Below are positions 16,566 through 26,350 of a stretch of 64,000 bases of DNA, in pieces; position 1 is the first letter of the stretch; the number at the start of each line of letters is the position of its first letter. Origin of the DNA: Atribacterota bacterium (lineage in GTDB: Bacteria > Atribacterota > Atribacteria > Atribacterales > Caldatribacteriaceae); contig JBDIWM010000001.1 in the NCBI GenBank assembly GCA_039638595.1, forward strand, positions 62,001 to 126,000, given 5' to 3'. The position numbers and the translations under genes are program-made. The notes under the pieces were generated by a model. That model saw only the letters and a list, made by a program, of their open reading frames with translations, had not been told where the DNA came from and did no database searches.

Positions 16566-18638
16566 TTACATTTTAAAACGAGAAACTGCCTGGCGCAATT
16601 CTTGAGCCAATTCAGAGAGGGCTTTTGTTGTCCCAGCAACACCTTCCAAAGAGGCACTCTGTTCTTCCACTGAAGCCGAGACCACTTCGCTTGAAGCAGC
16701 GTTCTCGCTGGACACCGAAGCGAGTGAAGCAATGCTTTCAGAAACGAACCGAATATGCCCCAAGACTTCCTCAATGAGTTTGACGTTATCTTCGGAAAGG
16801 GTCGTAATTTCTTCTTCTCCTCTTTCGGTCGTTTTTTGAGCATTCCTCGCTGTCTCAAAAGCCTGAGCCAAAGCTTGAATGCTTTCCATTACCCGGTGTA
16901 TGGCCTGAGCAATGGTGCTGAATCCAGTGCTCGCTTCCTGTGTCTGTCGCACACCACCGTCAACTCGAGAACGTGCTTCTTCCATTTTTTCTACCGCCAT
17001 GGCAGTATCTTTCTGGATCTCTGCGACGAGTTGCGCAATCTGCTGGGCAGCCTGCGCTGAGTTCTCGGCCAACTTTCGGACTTCTTCGGCCACCACCGCA
17101 AAACCTCTCCCAGCTTCGCCAGCCCGAGCCGCTTCAATGGCCGCATTGAGAGAAAGGAGATTGGTCTGTTCGGCAATGGTGGTAATGATATCAACAATCT
17201 TTCCAATTTCTTGCGACCGTTCGTTCAATGTGGATATGGCCTTTCCTGCTTCTCCGGCAACCTGAGAGATGGAAGAAATGTTATTCAAGAGAATCTCCAG
17301 AAGTTCCCGCCCCTTTTGAGCTTCCTTCTGGGTATTTTCCTCTTCTTTTTCCACCATGGTAATAGCCTTCTCAATTTCAGTGAGAGAGCGTGAATTTCTC
17401 TGCAAGTTCTCTTTCATTTCCTCAAGAAGAGCAAGGTTTCGCTGCGTAGCCCGGTTCACCATATCGGCTTTTTCAGCCATTTCCTCAGCTCTTCGACTAA
17501 GCTGGTTAAGGTCTTCACTCTGTTTCGCGGAACCCTCAGCTACCTGCGCTACAGCACCGGCGACTTCTTGGTTTGCTCTGGTTATCTCCTCCAAAGAACG
17601 GGAAACCTCGACACTCGAAGAAGCAAGACGTGTGGAAACCTCAACAATGCTTCGGGCCAAGTCCCGCAAATTGGAGACCATCTGCGAAAATACCCCAGCC
17701 AGAATTCCCACCTCATCCCGAAACCGTTCTTTCAGACCCTCAAGCTCAGCGGTTTCTACACTTAAATCCCCCGTCGCAACGAGTTTCGCAATACCCGTTA
17801 TTTTGATAATCCCCGAAGAAACCATTCCCGAAATCCAAAGAGAAAGCAACGTAACCACCACACCAATAACGGCAATAATCACTAAAAGCCAGGTTCGCAC
17901 CATCAGCACTCCGGCGTACGCTTCTTGAACGGGAATTTCAGCGAGAACTTGCCAGCCGGAAAGTTCTGATTTAGAAAACGCCAGGATGTTACTCCGACCA
18001 TCTCCTCCTTGCAAACCACTTTTCTCTTCCATGAGCCTTTTTCCCAAAGTAGCATCGACATCAGAAATTTTGGTCACTAAAGCCTTATCTTCATCAGGAT
18101 GAATGGCAAAATATCCCTCTCCATCCACCAAAACCACAGAGCCACCTTGTCCCACCCGGATGGAAGCAACCATGTTCTCGAGGTCTTCCACAGAAACAAC
18201 CATTCCCAACACTCCAATAAGCTTCTCGTTGACGACCTGCGGTTGAAATACCCACACTACTTTCTTTCCGGTTTCCTTATCCCGTTGAAAACCCGAAAAG
18301 GTGGGCAACACCGTTGACTTCGCTTTCAAAAAGTAGGGGTTATCCCTCAACGCAATCTTGGCACCCTTATTATCCGAACCCTCCCCGTCCGGATTCACGT
18401 AAAAGGTCTGAACCGCGTTAGGATCCCTACCGGCAGAAAGTTGGTCAATCTTTCTCTGTGCCCAGGCGTCAACAGAGCGAGCCACGGTATCGGCAATGCT
18501 CAGCAACTGGGAGTTATACGCCTCGGTGAGCGAAACCTGAAAACGGGAGAAAGCATAAAAAAACAGGAAAAGCAACGGACCCAAGGAAAAAACGAGAAAA
18601 AAAATCATCAACTTTCCCTTTAAACCACGGTGAAGCAT
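16566..18638 (-). CDS. Membrane chemoreceptor (methyl-accepting protein) with periplasmic Cache-type sensor
   Basis: A 690-residue receptor. TM1 is at about 10-31, followed by an extracytoplasmic dCache-like sensor (32-245; VVWVFQPQV and [12 protein letters not shown] are typical), TM2 at about 247-272, then HAMP (273-330) and a long coiled-coil signalling domain. The hairpin tip is at about 488-525, with [19 protein letters not shown]. It would sense a small extracellular molecule and control CheA through CheW. The che genes are about 30 kb away at 46406-60537. Upstream are a GH4 glycosidase and RpiB on the same strand, so a sugar ligand is possible but unproven. A long structured leader precedes it. 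Confidence 0.92.
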   Translation of the reverse strand: MLHRGLKGKLMIFFLVFSLGPLLFLFFYAFSRFQVSLTEAYNSQLLSIADTVARSVDAWAQRKIDQLSAGRDPNAVQTFYVNPDGEGSDNKGAKIALRDNPYFLKAKSTVLPTFSGFQRDKETGKKVVWVFQPQVVNEKLIGVLGMVVSVEDLENMVASIRVGQGGSVVLVDGEGYFAIHPDEDKALVTKISDVDATLGKRLMEEKSGLQGGDGRSNILAFSKSELSGWQVLAEIPVQEAYAGVLMVRTWLLVIIAVIGVVVTLLSLWISGMVSSGIIKITGIAKLVATGDLSVETAELEGLKERFRDEVGILAGVFSQMVSNLRDLARSIVEVSTRLASSSVEVSRSLEEITRANQEVAGAVAQVAEGSAKQSEDLNQLSRRAEEMAEKADMVNRATQRNLALLEEMKENLQRNSRSLTEIEKAITMVEKEEENTQKEAQKGRELLEILLNNISSISQVAGEAGKAISTLNERSQEIGKIVDIITTIAEQTNLLSLNAAIEAARAGEAGRGFAVVAEEVRKLAENSAQAAQQIAQLVAEIQKDTAMAVEKMEEARSRVDGGVRQTQEASTGFSTIAQAIHRVMESIQALAQAFETARNAQKTTERGEEEITTLSEDNVKLIEEVLGHIRFVSESIASLASVSSENAASSEVVSASVEEQSASLEGVAGTTKALSELAQELRQAVSRFKM

Positions 18639-18931
18639 GATAAGCCCTCCCTTAGTTATGAGGCTTCTAACGGACGACTTGGCTCATGAATAATAGAGCG
18701 GCCGTCCTCTTTCTGAAGACGTTTTGGTGAGCATGAAAAAGAAACCAGGGACAAACTCTGGAAATCACAAGGCGAAAGCGGCATCGATACAGTATTCCTG
18801 TAAAGACCATAATTCGTGCGAATTTTTATCCTCATTCTCCATCCCCCTTTTTCACCTCTCCACTTCTATATATCGGTGCATACGGAATAAACTTTAGTTT
18901 GTCCCTGAGCCTTTTCCTGAAAAATAACAAT
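18639..18931 (-). promoter_or_regulatory. Long structured leader between rpiB and the chemoreceptor gene
   Basis: About 290 bases without a supportable gene. On the minus strand there is a perfect AATTCG-CA-CGAATT hairpin (18811-18824), a CCAG/CTGG hairpin, and two stems that compete for the same GAGGACG segment near 18700-18710: CGTCTTC-AGAAA-GAGGACG, or GGACG...CGTCC spanning about 30 further bases. Mutually exclusive stems suggest a regulatory leader. I could not match it to a cyclic di-GMP, TPP or other riboswitch consensus. Confidence 0.35.
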
Positions 18932-19408
18932 TTACTGAGCAAATTTCCTCTGTAACAATTCCCAGACCTCCCGTTCGACCCTTTCAAGATACGCCAGACG
19001 TTCAGCGTACTTGCCCCCATCAAAAGGCGTCTGTAAGAAGATATCAACAAAAACCAGAGCCTGAGCAAGGTCGATGGTTCGCGCACCCAGAACCAGAACA
19101 TTAGCATCGTTGTGTTTTCGAGCATTCAGAGCGGTAAACTCATTGAAAACAAGCACTGCCCGCACGTTAGGGTAACGGTTAGCACCAATCGACATACCCC
19201 CACCGGTTCCACAGATGAGAATTCCCCGCTCTACCTCCCCCAGAGAAACAGCACGAGCGACTTTCTGAGCATAAGGGCCGGTCCCAGTGGGCGTTTCATC
19301 CGCTGCTCCATAATCCAGTACCTCGTATCCCTCGTGTACCAGCTTCTTTTTAACTTCCTCCTTAAAACGAAAACCAGCATGATCCGAAGCAATGGCGACT
19401 TTCATCAT
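18932..19408 (-). CDS. rpiB: Ribose-5-phosphate isomerase B / RpiB-LacAB family
   Basis: The 158-residue protein begins MMKVAIASDHAGFRFKEEV and has the active-site cysteine in CGTGGGMSIGAN (about residue 68) and NVRAVLVFNEFTA, all diagnostic of RpiB. It interconverts ribose 5-phosphate and ribulose 5-phosphate, or related aldose/ketose phosphates. It overlaps the GH4 glycosidase stop by 4 bases and so is translated with it. Allose-6-phosphate or galactose-6-phosphate isomerase activity occurs in the same family, and the GH4 partner makes a hexose phosphate role possible. Confidence 0.9.
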   Translation of the reverse strand: MMKVAIASDHAGFRFKEEVKKKLVHEGYEVLDYGAADETPTGTGPYAQKVARAVSLGEVERGILICGTGGGMSIGANRYPNVRAVLVFNEFTALNARKHNDANVLVLGARTIDLAQALVFVDIFLQTPFDGGKYAERLAYLERVEREVWELLQRKFAQ

Positions 19409-20817
19409 TGTGCCAGCTCCCCAAAACGGGCAAAAATTGCCAGGGCCGGATCAACCGGAACTTTGGCCCGTTCAACATTTTTGGGAATAACAATGGTGGG
19501 AGTGGACTTTAATATTTTCCCTTCGAACTGAGGCAACCACTGTTTCTCTTTTTCCAACATCTCCCGAACCATGTCCCGAACTTCTTTCAGAGTAAGTACC
19601 GCTCCGGTGAGGGGATCCAAGGCACAGGCCTGGACGACGTATTCCGGATCACCACTTTTGGCTGCCAGTACTGCCAGGCGCTGGACGTTAATATTGGTTA
19701 AATTTAAGGCTGCACACTGAGGAGGCAGGTTCCCCACAATGGTTCGATGTAATCCTGAACGGTCCGCATACATGGGTCCTTCGGCACAGCAATCCGGAGG
19801 AAGATTGGTAATCATTCCATCGTTCCGCACGTTTCCGTTGAATTTGAAGGTTTTTCCCGTTTCCAGAGCCTCAATGATGTATGAACAGTATTCCACGCTT
19901 CGCGGTGGAAGAGTTACCGGCTCATCACTCAATACATCCCTGTTCTGATACTTAAAAGCGACGTACTGCGACCACTTATAGTAGGCTCCAGACTCACCAC
20001 CAAAAGATGGTTCGTCACAGTAAAGTGACAAGGCTTTCCCGTTCTTGCGGAACCAGGGAACATATTCTGAAAGATGGCCAGTCGACTCAGTCATGAAGTA
20101 CCCAAAATGCCGAAATACCTCTCCACGTACTTTTTCGTTGACATAGTACTCAGGCTGCTCAAAACGCTCCCGCAGAATAGGATAAAGGTCCTTCCCTCGG
20201 TGCTCCAGTTTAATAAACCAGGCCATATGATTAATTCCGGCACAGATATAATCAATTTCCTCCTTCGGTACCCCCACGTATCCAGAAATCAAATCCAGAG
20301 TGGTCTGGACCCCATGGCAAAGACCAACAAACTGAACTCTGGTTTCTCCCAATGCCCAGCAAACCATGGCCATAGGATTGACGTAATTAAGGAGAATGGC
20401 TCTAGGACAAACTTCTTCCATTTCTCGAGCAACTTCAAGCATGACGGGAATGCTCCGCAGGGCTCGAAAAACTCCTCCCGGTCCAAGCGTATCGCCAATA
20501 CACTGATCCACACCATATTTAAGAGGAATTTCATAATCCATCTGAAAAGCCGACACCCCGCCAACCTGGAAGGTAGTAATCACATAATCTGCATCCCGCA
20601 GGGCTTCTCTGCGATCCGTGGTAACGTACACTTCCGACTTGAGGCGATTGGCCTCAATGACCCTTTTAGCAAAACGTTCTACCTGGCTTGTGCGGGTGGT
20701 AGAGGGAGCCATCAACGCAAACTGCGTCTCTTCCAGAGGTGGCGTAGCCATAATATCAAGCATGAGTGTCTTGCAGAAAACGATACTTCCTGCTCCAATA
20801 ATGGCAATCTTTCTCAT
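19405..20817 (-). CDS. melA: GH4-family alpha-glycosidase (alpha-galactosidase-like)
   Basis: This 470-residue protein is an NAD- and metal-dependent GH4 enzyme. The Rossmann start is IAIIGAGSIVFCKTLMLDI. The conserved GDTLGPGGVFRALRSIP, NYVNPMAM, the metal-ligand cysteine in GLCHGVQTT and the histidine in GINHMAW are all present. GH4 enzymes cleave alpha-galactosides or alpha-glucosides by an oxidation-elimination path. MelA-type alpha-galactosidase is the best named match; alpha-glucosidase or alpha-glucuronidase are alternatives in the family. It is first in the rpiB-chemoreceptor-tenA-comF row. Confidence 0.88.
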   Translation of the reverse strand: MRKIAIIGAGSIVFCKTLMLDIMATPPLEETQFALMAPSTTRTSQVERFAKRVIEANRLKSEVYVTTDRREALRDADYVITTFQVGGVSAFQMDYEIPLKYGVDQCIGDTLGPGGVFRALRSIPVMLEVAREMEEVCPRAILLNYVNPMAMVCWALGETRVQFVGLCHGVQTTLDLISGYVGVPKEEIDYICAGINHMAWFIKLEHRGKDLYPILRERFEQPEYYVNEKVRGEVFRHFGYFMTESTGHLSEYVPWFRKNGKALSLYCDEPSFGGESGAYYKWSQYVAFKYQNRDVLSDEPVTLPPRSVEYCSYIIEALETGKTFKFNGNVRNDGMITNLPPDCCAEGPMYADRSGLHRTIVGNLPPQCAALNLTNINVQRLAVLAAKSGDPEYVVQACALDPLTGAVLTLKEVRDMVREMLEKEKQWLPQFEGKILKSTPTIVIPKNVERAKVPVDPALAIFARFGELAQ

Positions 20818-20945
20818 GTTCCATCCCCCTTATGGTGTCATGGATTGAAATATATTCTAAGTATACCATCCAAAAAAATGTTATCTCTATCCAACATCGC
20901 TCTTTTCCTCTATAATGGTTTCAAGATGAAAAGGAGGGAAAGAAT

Positions 20946-21359
20946 ATAGCAGATTGGATCTGGATACTGATTCCCTTAGCAGGAATTTCGGTCGCCGTTG
21001 TGGCCATTCTCACCGAACACCGTCAAAAAATGGCCATGATTGCGAAAGGACTTTTACCTCAGGACCTGAAGACTCCATCACCACCCAAACGGGGGGATAC
21101 CGGACAAAGTAGTCTCACCACCATTGCCATCGGCATCGCCTTTCTTCTTGCCGAAGTCATAGGAAAGTTAAACTCCTGGATTCTGGTCCCAGCGTTTATC
21201 TGTATCTGCGTGGGAGGGACACGTCTTTTGGTGTTATTTTTTTCTCCGTCGCCCCTCACCAGAAAAGTAATCAACGCTGCACAGGGGTTTCTTCTGGGAG
21301 GACTCCTTTCACAACTCCCAAATCCAGAACGCCGTTTGTCACCCACAGTGACCGGCTGA
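20946..21359 (+). CDS. Small three-helix membrane protein (DUF6249-like)
   Basis: About 137 residues, with three hydrophobic helices (IWILIPLAGISVAVVAIL; LTTIAIGIAFLLAEVIG; SWILVPAFICICVGGTRLL). A cytoplasmic stretch after helix 1 contains EHRQKMAMIAKGL, the pattern seen in DUF6249-type inner-membrane proteins of unknown function. The strong ribosome site AAGGAGGGA (20931-20939) points to an ATA codon at 20946 as the start, giving the family-like N-terminus MADWIWIL. The nearest ordinary start is a GTG at 21000, which would remove the first helix. The 3' end overlaps the convergent inositol phosphatase gene by 89 bases. Confidence 0.6.
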   Translation: MADWIWILIPLAGISVAVVAILTEHRQKMAMIAKGLLPQDLKTPSPPKRGDTGQSSLTTIAIGIAFLLAEVIGKLNSWILVPAFICICVGGTRLLVLFFSPSPLTRKVINAAQGFLLGGLLSQLPNPERRLSPTVTG

Positions 21360-22065
21360 CGAAGGTCCACTCCTTTCCCCAGAGGTCACTGACTGTTCCT
21401 TTTGCTTCCCTCACCAGGCATATTCCTGCCGCCACATCATAGAAAGAAATCCCCAGTTGAACATACCCATCTAGACGACCACAGGCAACATAGGCCACAC
21501 CCAACGCCGCACTTCCCATGGCCCGGAGAGCCTGACAGGTAGTCAACAATCGAGCATAGAGTGGCTCGATAAACGCCCAGCGTTTTTCATCGTGGGGAAA
21601 ACCGGTCCCCACAATTGCCTGATGCCACGTGTCCACCGGAGAAACTCGAATCGGCTCTCCATTGAGGAAAGCACCCTGTCCTTCTTCAGCAAAGAAAAGC
21701 TCTTTAAGAACAGGAGCATAAATCACCCCTATGGATGGTTTTCCACCCCGAAAATATGCCATAGAAATAGCATAAAAAGGTAAACCATGGATGTAATTAC
21801 TCGTCCCATCAATCGGATCGATGACCCAGGTGGAGGAAAAATCCTCCAGTGGATATCCACTCTCTTCACCCCAGACCAGATCTTTCGGAAAAGAGCGATT
21901 CAGTTGCCTGGCGATTAAATGCTGCGTCTCCTTATCAACCTCGGTCACAACGTCAATGAGGCTACTTTTGGTTTCAACTTTGCCTACCGAATGGCACCGA
22001 GAAAAAGCGAATTTTCCTGCCTCTTGAGCAATTTCTAAGGCCTTTTTTGTTCTTTCACTAATCAC
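21271..22065 (-). CDS. suhB: Inositol monophosphatase family protein
   Basis: A 264-residue IMPase/FIG family phosphatase. Metal-binding motifs are DVVTEVDKETQ, WGEESGYP, and WVIDPIDGTSNYIHGLP (the classic DPxDGTxN motif). It is a Mg-dependent, Li-sensitive type of phosphatase for inositol phosphate, fructose 1,6-bisphosphate or NADP-like compounds. It is 15 bases downstream of a phosphofructokinase gene, so fructose 1,6-bisphosphatase activity, as in several thermophile members, is worth considering. The C-terminal region overlaps the convergent DUF6249-like gene. Confidence 0.88.
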   Translation of the reverse strand: MISERTKKALEIAQEAGKFAFSRCHSVGKVETKSSLIDVVTEVDKETQHLIARQLNRSFPKDLVWGEESGYPLEDFSSTWVIDPIDGTSNYIHGLPFYAISMAYFRGGKPSIGVIYAPVLKELFFAEEGQGAFLNGEPIRVSPVDTWHQAIVGTGFPHDEKRWAFIEPLYARLLTTCQALRAMGSAALGVAYVACGRLDGYVQLGISFYDVAAGICLVREAKGTVSDLWGKEWTFVSRSLWVTNGVLDLGVVKGVLPEETPVQR

Positions 22066-22080
22066 CGTTCGTCCTCCCTT

Positions 22081-23166
22081 TCAATCTCCAAAATAGGTTC
22101 CCATAGAACGAGCCACATCAAGAATTGGGGAATCAGGGGGCACAACTTTAAGTGAAACAATGGCCTCTTTCAGAGTCACTGGCACAATATCCTTCCCGCG
22201 CAGCGCAGGGAAATGGCCAAACATCCCTTCTACCACAAGATCTACGGCTTTTGCACCAAAACGGGTAGCCAAAATCCGGTCAAAAGCCGTGGGTGAACCA
22301 CCTCTTTGCAGGTGCCCCAGAATAACGGTTCGAGCTTCTAAACCAGTTCTTTCCTCAATACTTTGGGCAACAACATGACCAACACCACCCAGACGAATCT
22401 GGTCGTGACTCTCCTTGACGATTTTCTGAACCACCATTTCACCACCTCGAGGGCGAGCCCCTTCGGCTACCACCACAATGCTGAAACGCTTTCCGGCCTG
22501 CTGTCTTTTCCGGATAAACTCTCCAACTTTAGCTAGGTCGAAAAGAATCTCAGGGATGAGAATCACATCACCCCCTCCAGCAATTCCCCCATATAACGCA
22601 ATCCATCCTGCATAACGACCCATCACTTCCACCACCATTACCCGATGGTGAGACTGCGCTGTGGTGTGTAGCGCATCAATCGCTTCAGTGACAATTTTTA
22701 CCGCCGAGTCGAAACCAAAAGTGAGATCCGTCCCATTCAGGTCATTATCAATAGTCTTGGGAACTCCGACAATTCGAAGGTCCATCTGGGAAAGCCTCTC
22801 TGCCACATGGAACGTTCCATCCCCCCCGATGGCAATCAAGGCATCAAGTTTAAGTTTTTCATAAGTTTCGACCACCTTTTGAGACCGATCCTCAAAACAG
22901 AGTTCTCCTTTTTCGTCACAAACCGGGTAATGGAAAGGATTCGCCCGGTTCGAAGTACCGAGAATGGTTCCACCCAATGGCATGATGCCGGAAACATCGT
23001 TGTAATTGAGAGAGCGCCATCTTTCCTCCACCATGCCCTCAAAACCATCTAGAATACCAATTACCTCAAAACCATATTTGAGGATCGCTCTCTTTACTAC
23101 CGCATGAATGACCGCATTAATACCCGGGCAGTCTCCCCCTCCACTTAAAACTCCAACGCGTTTCAC
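22081..23166 (-). CDS. pfkA: 6-phosphofructokinase (mixed-substrate group)
   Basis: A 361-residue PFK. Seen motifs are GVLSGGGDCPGINA, GGTILGTSNRANPF, IGGDGTFHVA, the catalytic PKTIDNDLNGTD, MGRYAGWIALY and LGHLQRGGSP. In this family Gly at the position of E. coli residue 104 (GGDG here) goes with ATP, while Lys at position 124 (PKTIDND here) goes with pyrophosphate enzymes, so the combination is that of the mixed group. It phosphorylates fructose 6-phosphate, linking the sugar operons to glycolysis. Phosphoryl donor cannot be fixed from sequence. Confidence 0.92.
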   Translation of the reverse strand: MKRVGVLSGGGDCPGINAVIHAVVKRAILKYGFEVIGILDGFEGMVEERWRSLNYNDVSGIMPLGGTILGTSNRANPFHYPVCDEKGELCFEDRSQKVVETYEKLKLDALIAIGGDGTFHVAERLSQMDLRIVGVPKTIDNDLNGTDLTFGFDSAVKIVTEAIDALHTTAQSHHRVMVVEVMGRYAGWIALYGGIAGGGDVILIPEILFDLAKVGEFIRKRQQAGKRFSIVVVAEGARPRGGEMVVQKIVKESHDQIRLGGVGHVVAQSIEERTGLEARTVILGHLQRGGSPTAFDRILATRFGAKAVDLVVEGMFGHFPALRGKDIVPVTLKEAIVSLKVVPPDSPILDVARSMGTYFGD

Positions 23167-23227
23167 TGCTTAGCCCCCCTTCAGGATTCACAAGGCGCTC
23201 ACATTGCCAAACTCTTTCTACTCCTAA

Positions 23228-23256
23228 TTGGAAAAGCACTCCCAATATTTTACAAT
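23228..23256 (+). promoter_or_regulatory. Promoter of the exonuclease-glgB pair
   Basis: TTGGAA (23228-23233) and TACAAT (23251-23256) are 17 bases apart and 50 bases before the ATG at 23307. The gap also has to hold the divergent promoter for pfkA, which I could not place. Confidence 0.55.
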
Positions 23257-23306
23257 ATAAGTGTACAAGTAAGTAGTTTAAAAAAGAAACCCTAAAAGGA
23301 CAAAAT

Positions 23307-24173
23307 ATGTTAACATCCACTTTTTGCCACATACCGAACATAGGAGAAAAAATCGAACGAAAGCTCTGGGAACATGGCATTACCACCTGGGAGGAAGCGC
23401 TACTTGAACTTTCGCCTCAGCGTCTCCCTTATCCAGCAATCCATTATACCCTGAAATCCTTTGTACTTCGCTCCCTGAGCCATCTTGAGCGAGAGGAAGC
23501 TTTATTCTTTGCCAGCCTCTTGCCCTCTCGAGAACTCTGGAGGATGTTTCCTGAATTCAGGCACCATTCAGTATTCCTTGACATTGAAACCACCGGCCTC
23601 AATCCTCCTGATGATCATATTACCACCGTTACTCTTTTCAACGGGCAAGAGATTAAGACCTTCATCCACGGTATCAACCTACAGGAATTCGCCCGAGAAA
23701 TCGTACGTTATAAAGTGCTCATCACCTTTGGTGGCAAGTGTTTTGATGTTCCTTTCATTGAAAGGACTCTGAGAATAAAGCTTCCTCAGGTACATATTGA
23801 CTTGCGGTACGTCCTACGAAGTTTAGGCCTGCGAGGAGGTTTAAAAGCTTGCGAAAAAATGTTAGGCATCGACCGGGGAGAGCTGAAAGGAGTGGATGGA
23901 TACACTGCAGTACTACTCTGGCAGAAATATGAGGAAGGGTGTCCTGAGGCTTTAGAAACCCTTCTGGCGTATAACATCGCTGACACTGTAAACCTCGAGA
24001 AACTCATCGTCTTTGCCTACAATGCCAAACTTTCTTTGCTACCCCTTTCGCTTCCTCCTCTACCGGAACCATCATCCCGGATTGTCATCCCTTACAAAGC
24101 CCATCCGGAAGTCATTCAAGAAATATTTTACGAGAAACTTCGTTACTTTTCTCAAAAAGGAGAAAACACATGA
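23307..24173 (+). CDS. RNase H-like 3'-5' exonuclease domain protein (YprB-like)
   Basis: A 288-residue protein. The N-terminal part ([18 protein letters not shown]) looks like a helix-hairpin-helix segment. The rest is a DnaQ/RNase H-like fold with the metal-binding [11 protein letters not shown] (Exo I), a central [14 protein letters not shown] (Exo II-like) and [12 protein letters not shown] (Exo III-like). This is the YprB/ribonuclease_H_2 family, of uncertain nucleic-acid substrate. Its stop overlaps the glgB start (ATGA), so the two are coupled, although no shared role is evident. Confidence 0.78.
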   Translation: MLTSTFCHIPNIGEKIERKLWEHGITTWEEALLELSPQRLPYPAIHYTLKSFVLRSLSHLEREEALFFASLLPSRELWRMFPEFRHHSVFLDIETTGLNPPDDHITTVTLFNGQEIKTFIHGINLQEFAREIVRYKVLITFGGKCFDVPFIERTLRIKLPQVHIDLRYVLRSLGLRGGLKACEKMLGIDRGELKGVDGYTAVLLWQKYEEGCPEALETLLAYNIADTVNLEKLIVFAYNAKLSLLPLSLPPLPEPSSRIVIPYKAHPEVIQEIFYEKLRYFSQKGENT

Positions 24174-26350
24174 CCGAAAGAGAATCGATTCAGGCCATCG
24201 TCAAGGGTAATTACAGCAATCCTTTCTCGTTCCTGGGGATGCATGAAATCCAGCAGGGTGTGGTCGTACGAGTTTTCCTTCCCGGTGCTCAAAACGTCAC
24301 CGTGATGGAAAAAGAAGGAGGAAAGTTATTCCCTCTTACGAAGGTCCATGAAGAGGGTTTTTTTCAAAGGATTTTGGAAGGATACACGGCTTTCCCTTAC
24401 CTACTTAAAATCAAAAAAGACGGTAAAGAATATACGATTCGGGATCCATATTCCTTTCCACCCTTTCTCACCGACCTTGACCTCCACCTCTTCAACGAAG
24501 GAACCCATCACTACGCCTATGCCAAACTTGGTGCCCATTGTATCAGCATGGAAGGGACAGAAGGGGTCCACTTTGCTGTCTGGGCTCCGAATGCCGAGCG
24601 AGTCAGTGTAGTCGGAGATTTTAACAATTGGGATGGAAGAGTACATGGTATGCGTCCTTTAAAAAATTCGGGAATATGGGAAATCTTTATTCCCGGAATT
24701 GGAGAAAATACCCTATACAAATTTGAGATTAAAACCAAAACCGGCCAACTCCTGCTCAAATCCGACCCTTATGGCTTTTTCTTTGAAGTACGTCCCAAAA
24801 CCGCTTCAATCGTTTACAAACTGGACGGATTCCACTGGGGTGATGAAGAATGGATGGAAAAGCGAAAGAACACAAACCTTCTGAAAAGCCCTATGAGTAT
24901 TTACGAAGTGCATCTTGGCTCATTCAAAAGGGGGGAAAATAATTCGTTTCTCAATTATCGGGAACTTGCCCACGCACTTGTCAAATATGTGGTAGAAATG
25001 GGGTATACCCACATAGAGCTTCTCCCCATTGCCGAACATCCTTTTGACGGTTCCTGGGGTTATCACGTTACAGGATATTTTGCCCCTACCAGTCGCTTTG
25101 GTTCACCTCACGATTTCATGTACTTCGTAGACTACTGCCATCGTCATGGTATCGGGGTAATCCTCGACTGGGTCATCGCCCATTTTCCGAAAGATGCCCA
25201 TGGATTGGGGCATTTCGATGGTACCGGACTCTATGAGCACGCCGATCCCCGTAAGGGAGAGCACCCTCATTGGGGAAGTTATATCTTCAATTATGGTCGC
25301 CACGAAGTACAGAGCTTTCTCCTCTCCAACGCTTTCTTCTGGCTCAAGGAATATCACATCGATGCCCTACGAGTCGACGCGGTGGCGTCCATGCTTTACC
25401 TTGATTACGGCAGGAATGAGGGAGAATGGATTCCCAACATCTATGGCGGACGAGAGAATCTGGAAGCTATGGATTTCTTAAAAAAACTCAATGAGCGTCT
25501 TTACACCAGTTTTTCTGGTATTGCCACCGTTGCCGAAGAGTCAACGGCCTGGCCAGGCGTAACCCTACCACCGTACCTTGGAGGGCTTGGCTTCCTTTTT
25601 AAATGGAACATGGGGTGGATGAACGACTTTCTCCTCTACATGAGCAAGGACCCCATCTACCGTAAGTATCATCATAATAATCTGACTTTCGCCCTAATGT
25701 ATGCATTCTCGGAAAACTTTATCCTTCCCCTCTCCCATGACGAAGTGGTTCACGGCAAAAAAAGTATGATTGAAAAAATGCCCGGAGACTGGTGGCAGAA
25801 ATTTGCTCAGCTTCGCTTGGCGTATGCCGTCATGTTTGGATATCCGGGCAAAAAGCTCCTCTTCATGGGAAACGATTTTGGTCAGTGGAGAGAATGGAAC
25901 CATAATCAAGAATTGGACTGGTTTCTTTTGAACTACCCTACTCACTCCGGACTCAAGCGTTTTGTCCAGGATCTCAACCACCTTTATCGCCAGGAAAATT
26001 CGCTCTTCGAATGTGATTACTCCTGGAAGGGTTTTGAATGGATCGATTGTCATGACGCCGACAATTCCGTTATTTCCTTCATCCGTAAAGCCGAAAATCC
26101 CGATGATTTTCTCCTGTTTGTGGCTAATTTTACCCCGGTGGTGCGCTTTAATTACCGTCTGGGGGTACCGAAACCTGGACATTACCGGGAAGTTCTCAAT
26201 AGCGACGCTGAAATTTACGGTGGAAGCAATGTGGGAAACTGGGGGCTGGTTCATGCTCAGGAAGAACCTTCCCACGGAAGGCCTTATACCCTTTCCTTGA
26301 CACTTCCCCCCTTAGGATGCCTTATTCTGAAGTGGGAGGGTATAAAATAG
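24170..26350 (+). CDS. glgB: 1,4-alpha-glucan (glycogen) branching enzyme
   Basis: A 726-residue GH13 branching enzyme with the normal layout: N-terminal CBM48 module(s) ([26 protein letters not shown]), a TIM-barrel with the nucleophile Asp in [17 protein letters not shown], the acid/base Glu in [10 protein letters not shown] and the third acid in [13 protein letters not shown], and a C-terminal beta domain. It makes alpha-1,6 branches in stored glucan. No glgA or glgC is present in the window. Its 3' end overlaps the convergent pdxA gene by 39 bases. Confidence 0.95.
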   Translation: MTERESIQAIVKGNYSNPFSFLGMHEIQQGVVVRVFLPGAQNVTVMEKEGGKLFPLTKVHEEGFFQRILEGYTAFPYLLKIKKDGKEYTIRDPYSFPPFLTDLDLHLFNEGTHHYAYAKLGAHCISMEGTEGVHFAVWAPNAERVSVVGDFNNWDGRVHGMRPLKNSGIWEIFIPGIGENTLYKFEIKTKTGQLLLKSDPYGFFFEVRPKTASIVYKLDGFHWGDEEWMEKRKNTNLLKSPMSIYEVHLGSFKRGENNSFLNYRELAHALVKYVVEMGYTHIELLPIAEHPFDGSWGYHVTGYFAPTSRFGSPHDFMYFVDYCHRHGIGVILDWVIAHFPKDAHGLGHFDGTGLYEHADPRKGEHPHWGSYIFNYGRHEVQSFLLSNAFFWLKEYHIDALRVDAVASMLYLDYGRNEGEWIPNIYGGRENLEAMDFLKKLNERLYTSFSGIATVAEESTAWPGVTLPPYLGGLGFLFKWNMGWMNDFLLYMSKDPIYRKYHHNNLTFALMYAFSENFILPLSHDEVVHGKKSMIEKMPGDWWQKFAQLRLAYAVMFGYPGKKLLFMGNDFGQWREWNHNQELDWFLLNYPTHSGLKRFVQDLNHLYRQENSLFECDYSWKGFEWIDCHDADNSVISFIRKAENPDDFLLFVANFTPVVRFNYRLGVPKPGHYREVLNSDAEIYGGSNVGNWGLVHAQEEPSHGRPYTLSLTLPPLGCLILKWEGIK

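Noticed and set aside
17356-17928. 190-residue plus-strand frame
   Set aside because: Antisense to the coiled-coil part of the membrane receptor; Ser/Arg-rich as expected for a reverse read of Glu/Ala-rich coils.
18639-18931. Cyclic di-GMP (GEMM) riboswitch before the chemoreceptor
   Set aside because: I could not find the conserved GEMM core sequences in this leader on either strand.
18832-19125. 97-residue minus-strand frame next to rpiB
   Set aside because: Overlaps the end of rpiB in another frame and shows no coding features.
20074-20949. 291-residue plus-strand frame, the longest antisense frame here
   Set aside because: It lies opposite the GH4 gene, whose motifs are complete, and its composition is shadow-like (many Ser, Asn, His, no domain).
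25694-26275. 193-residue minus-strand frame
   Set aside because: Antisense to the catalytic part of glgB, with no recognisable motif.
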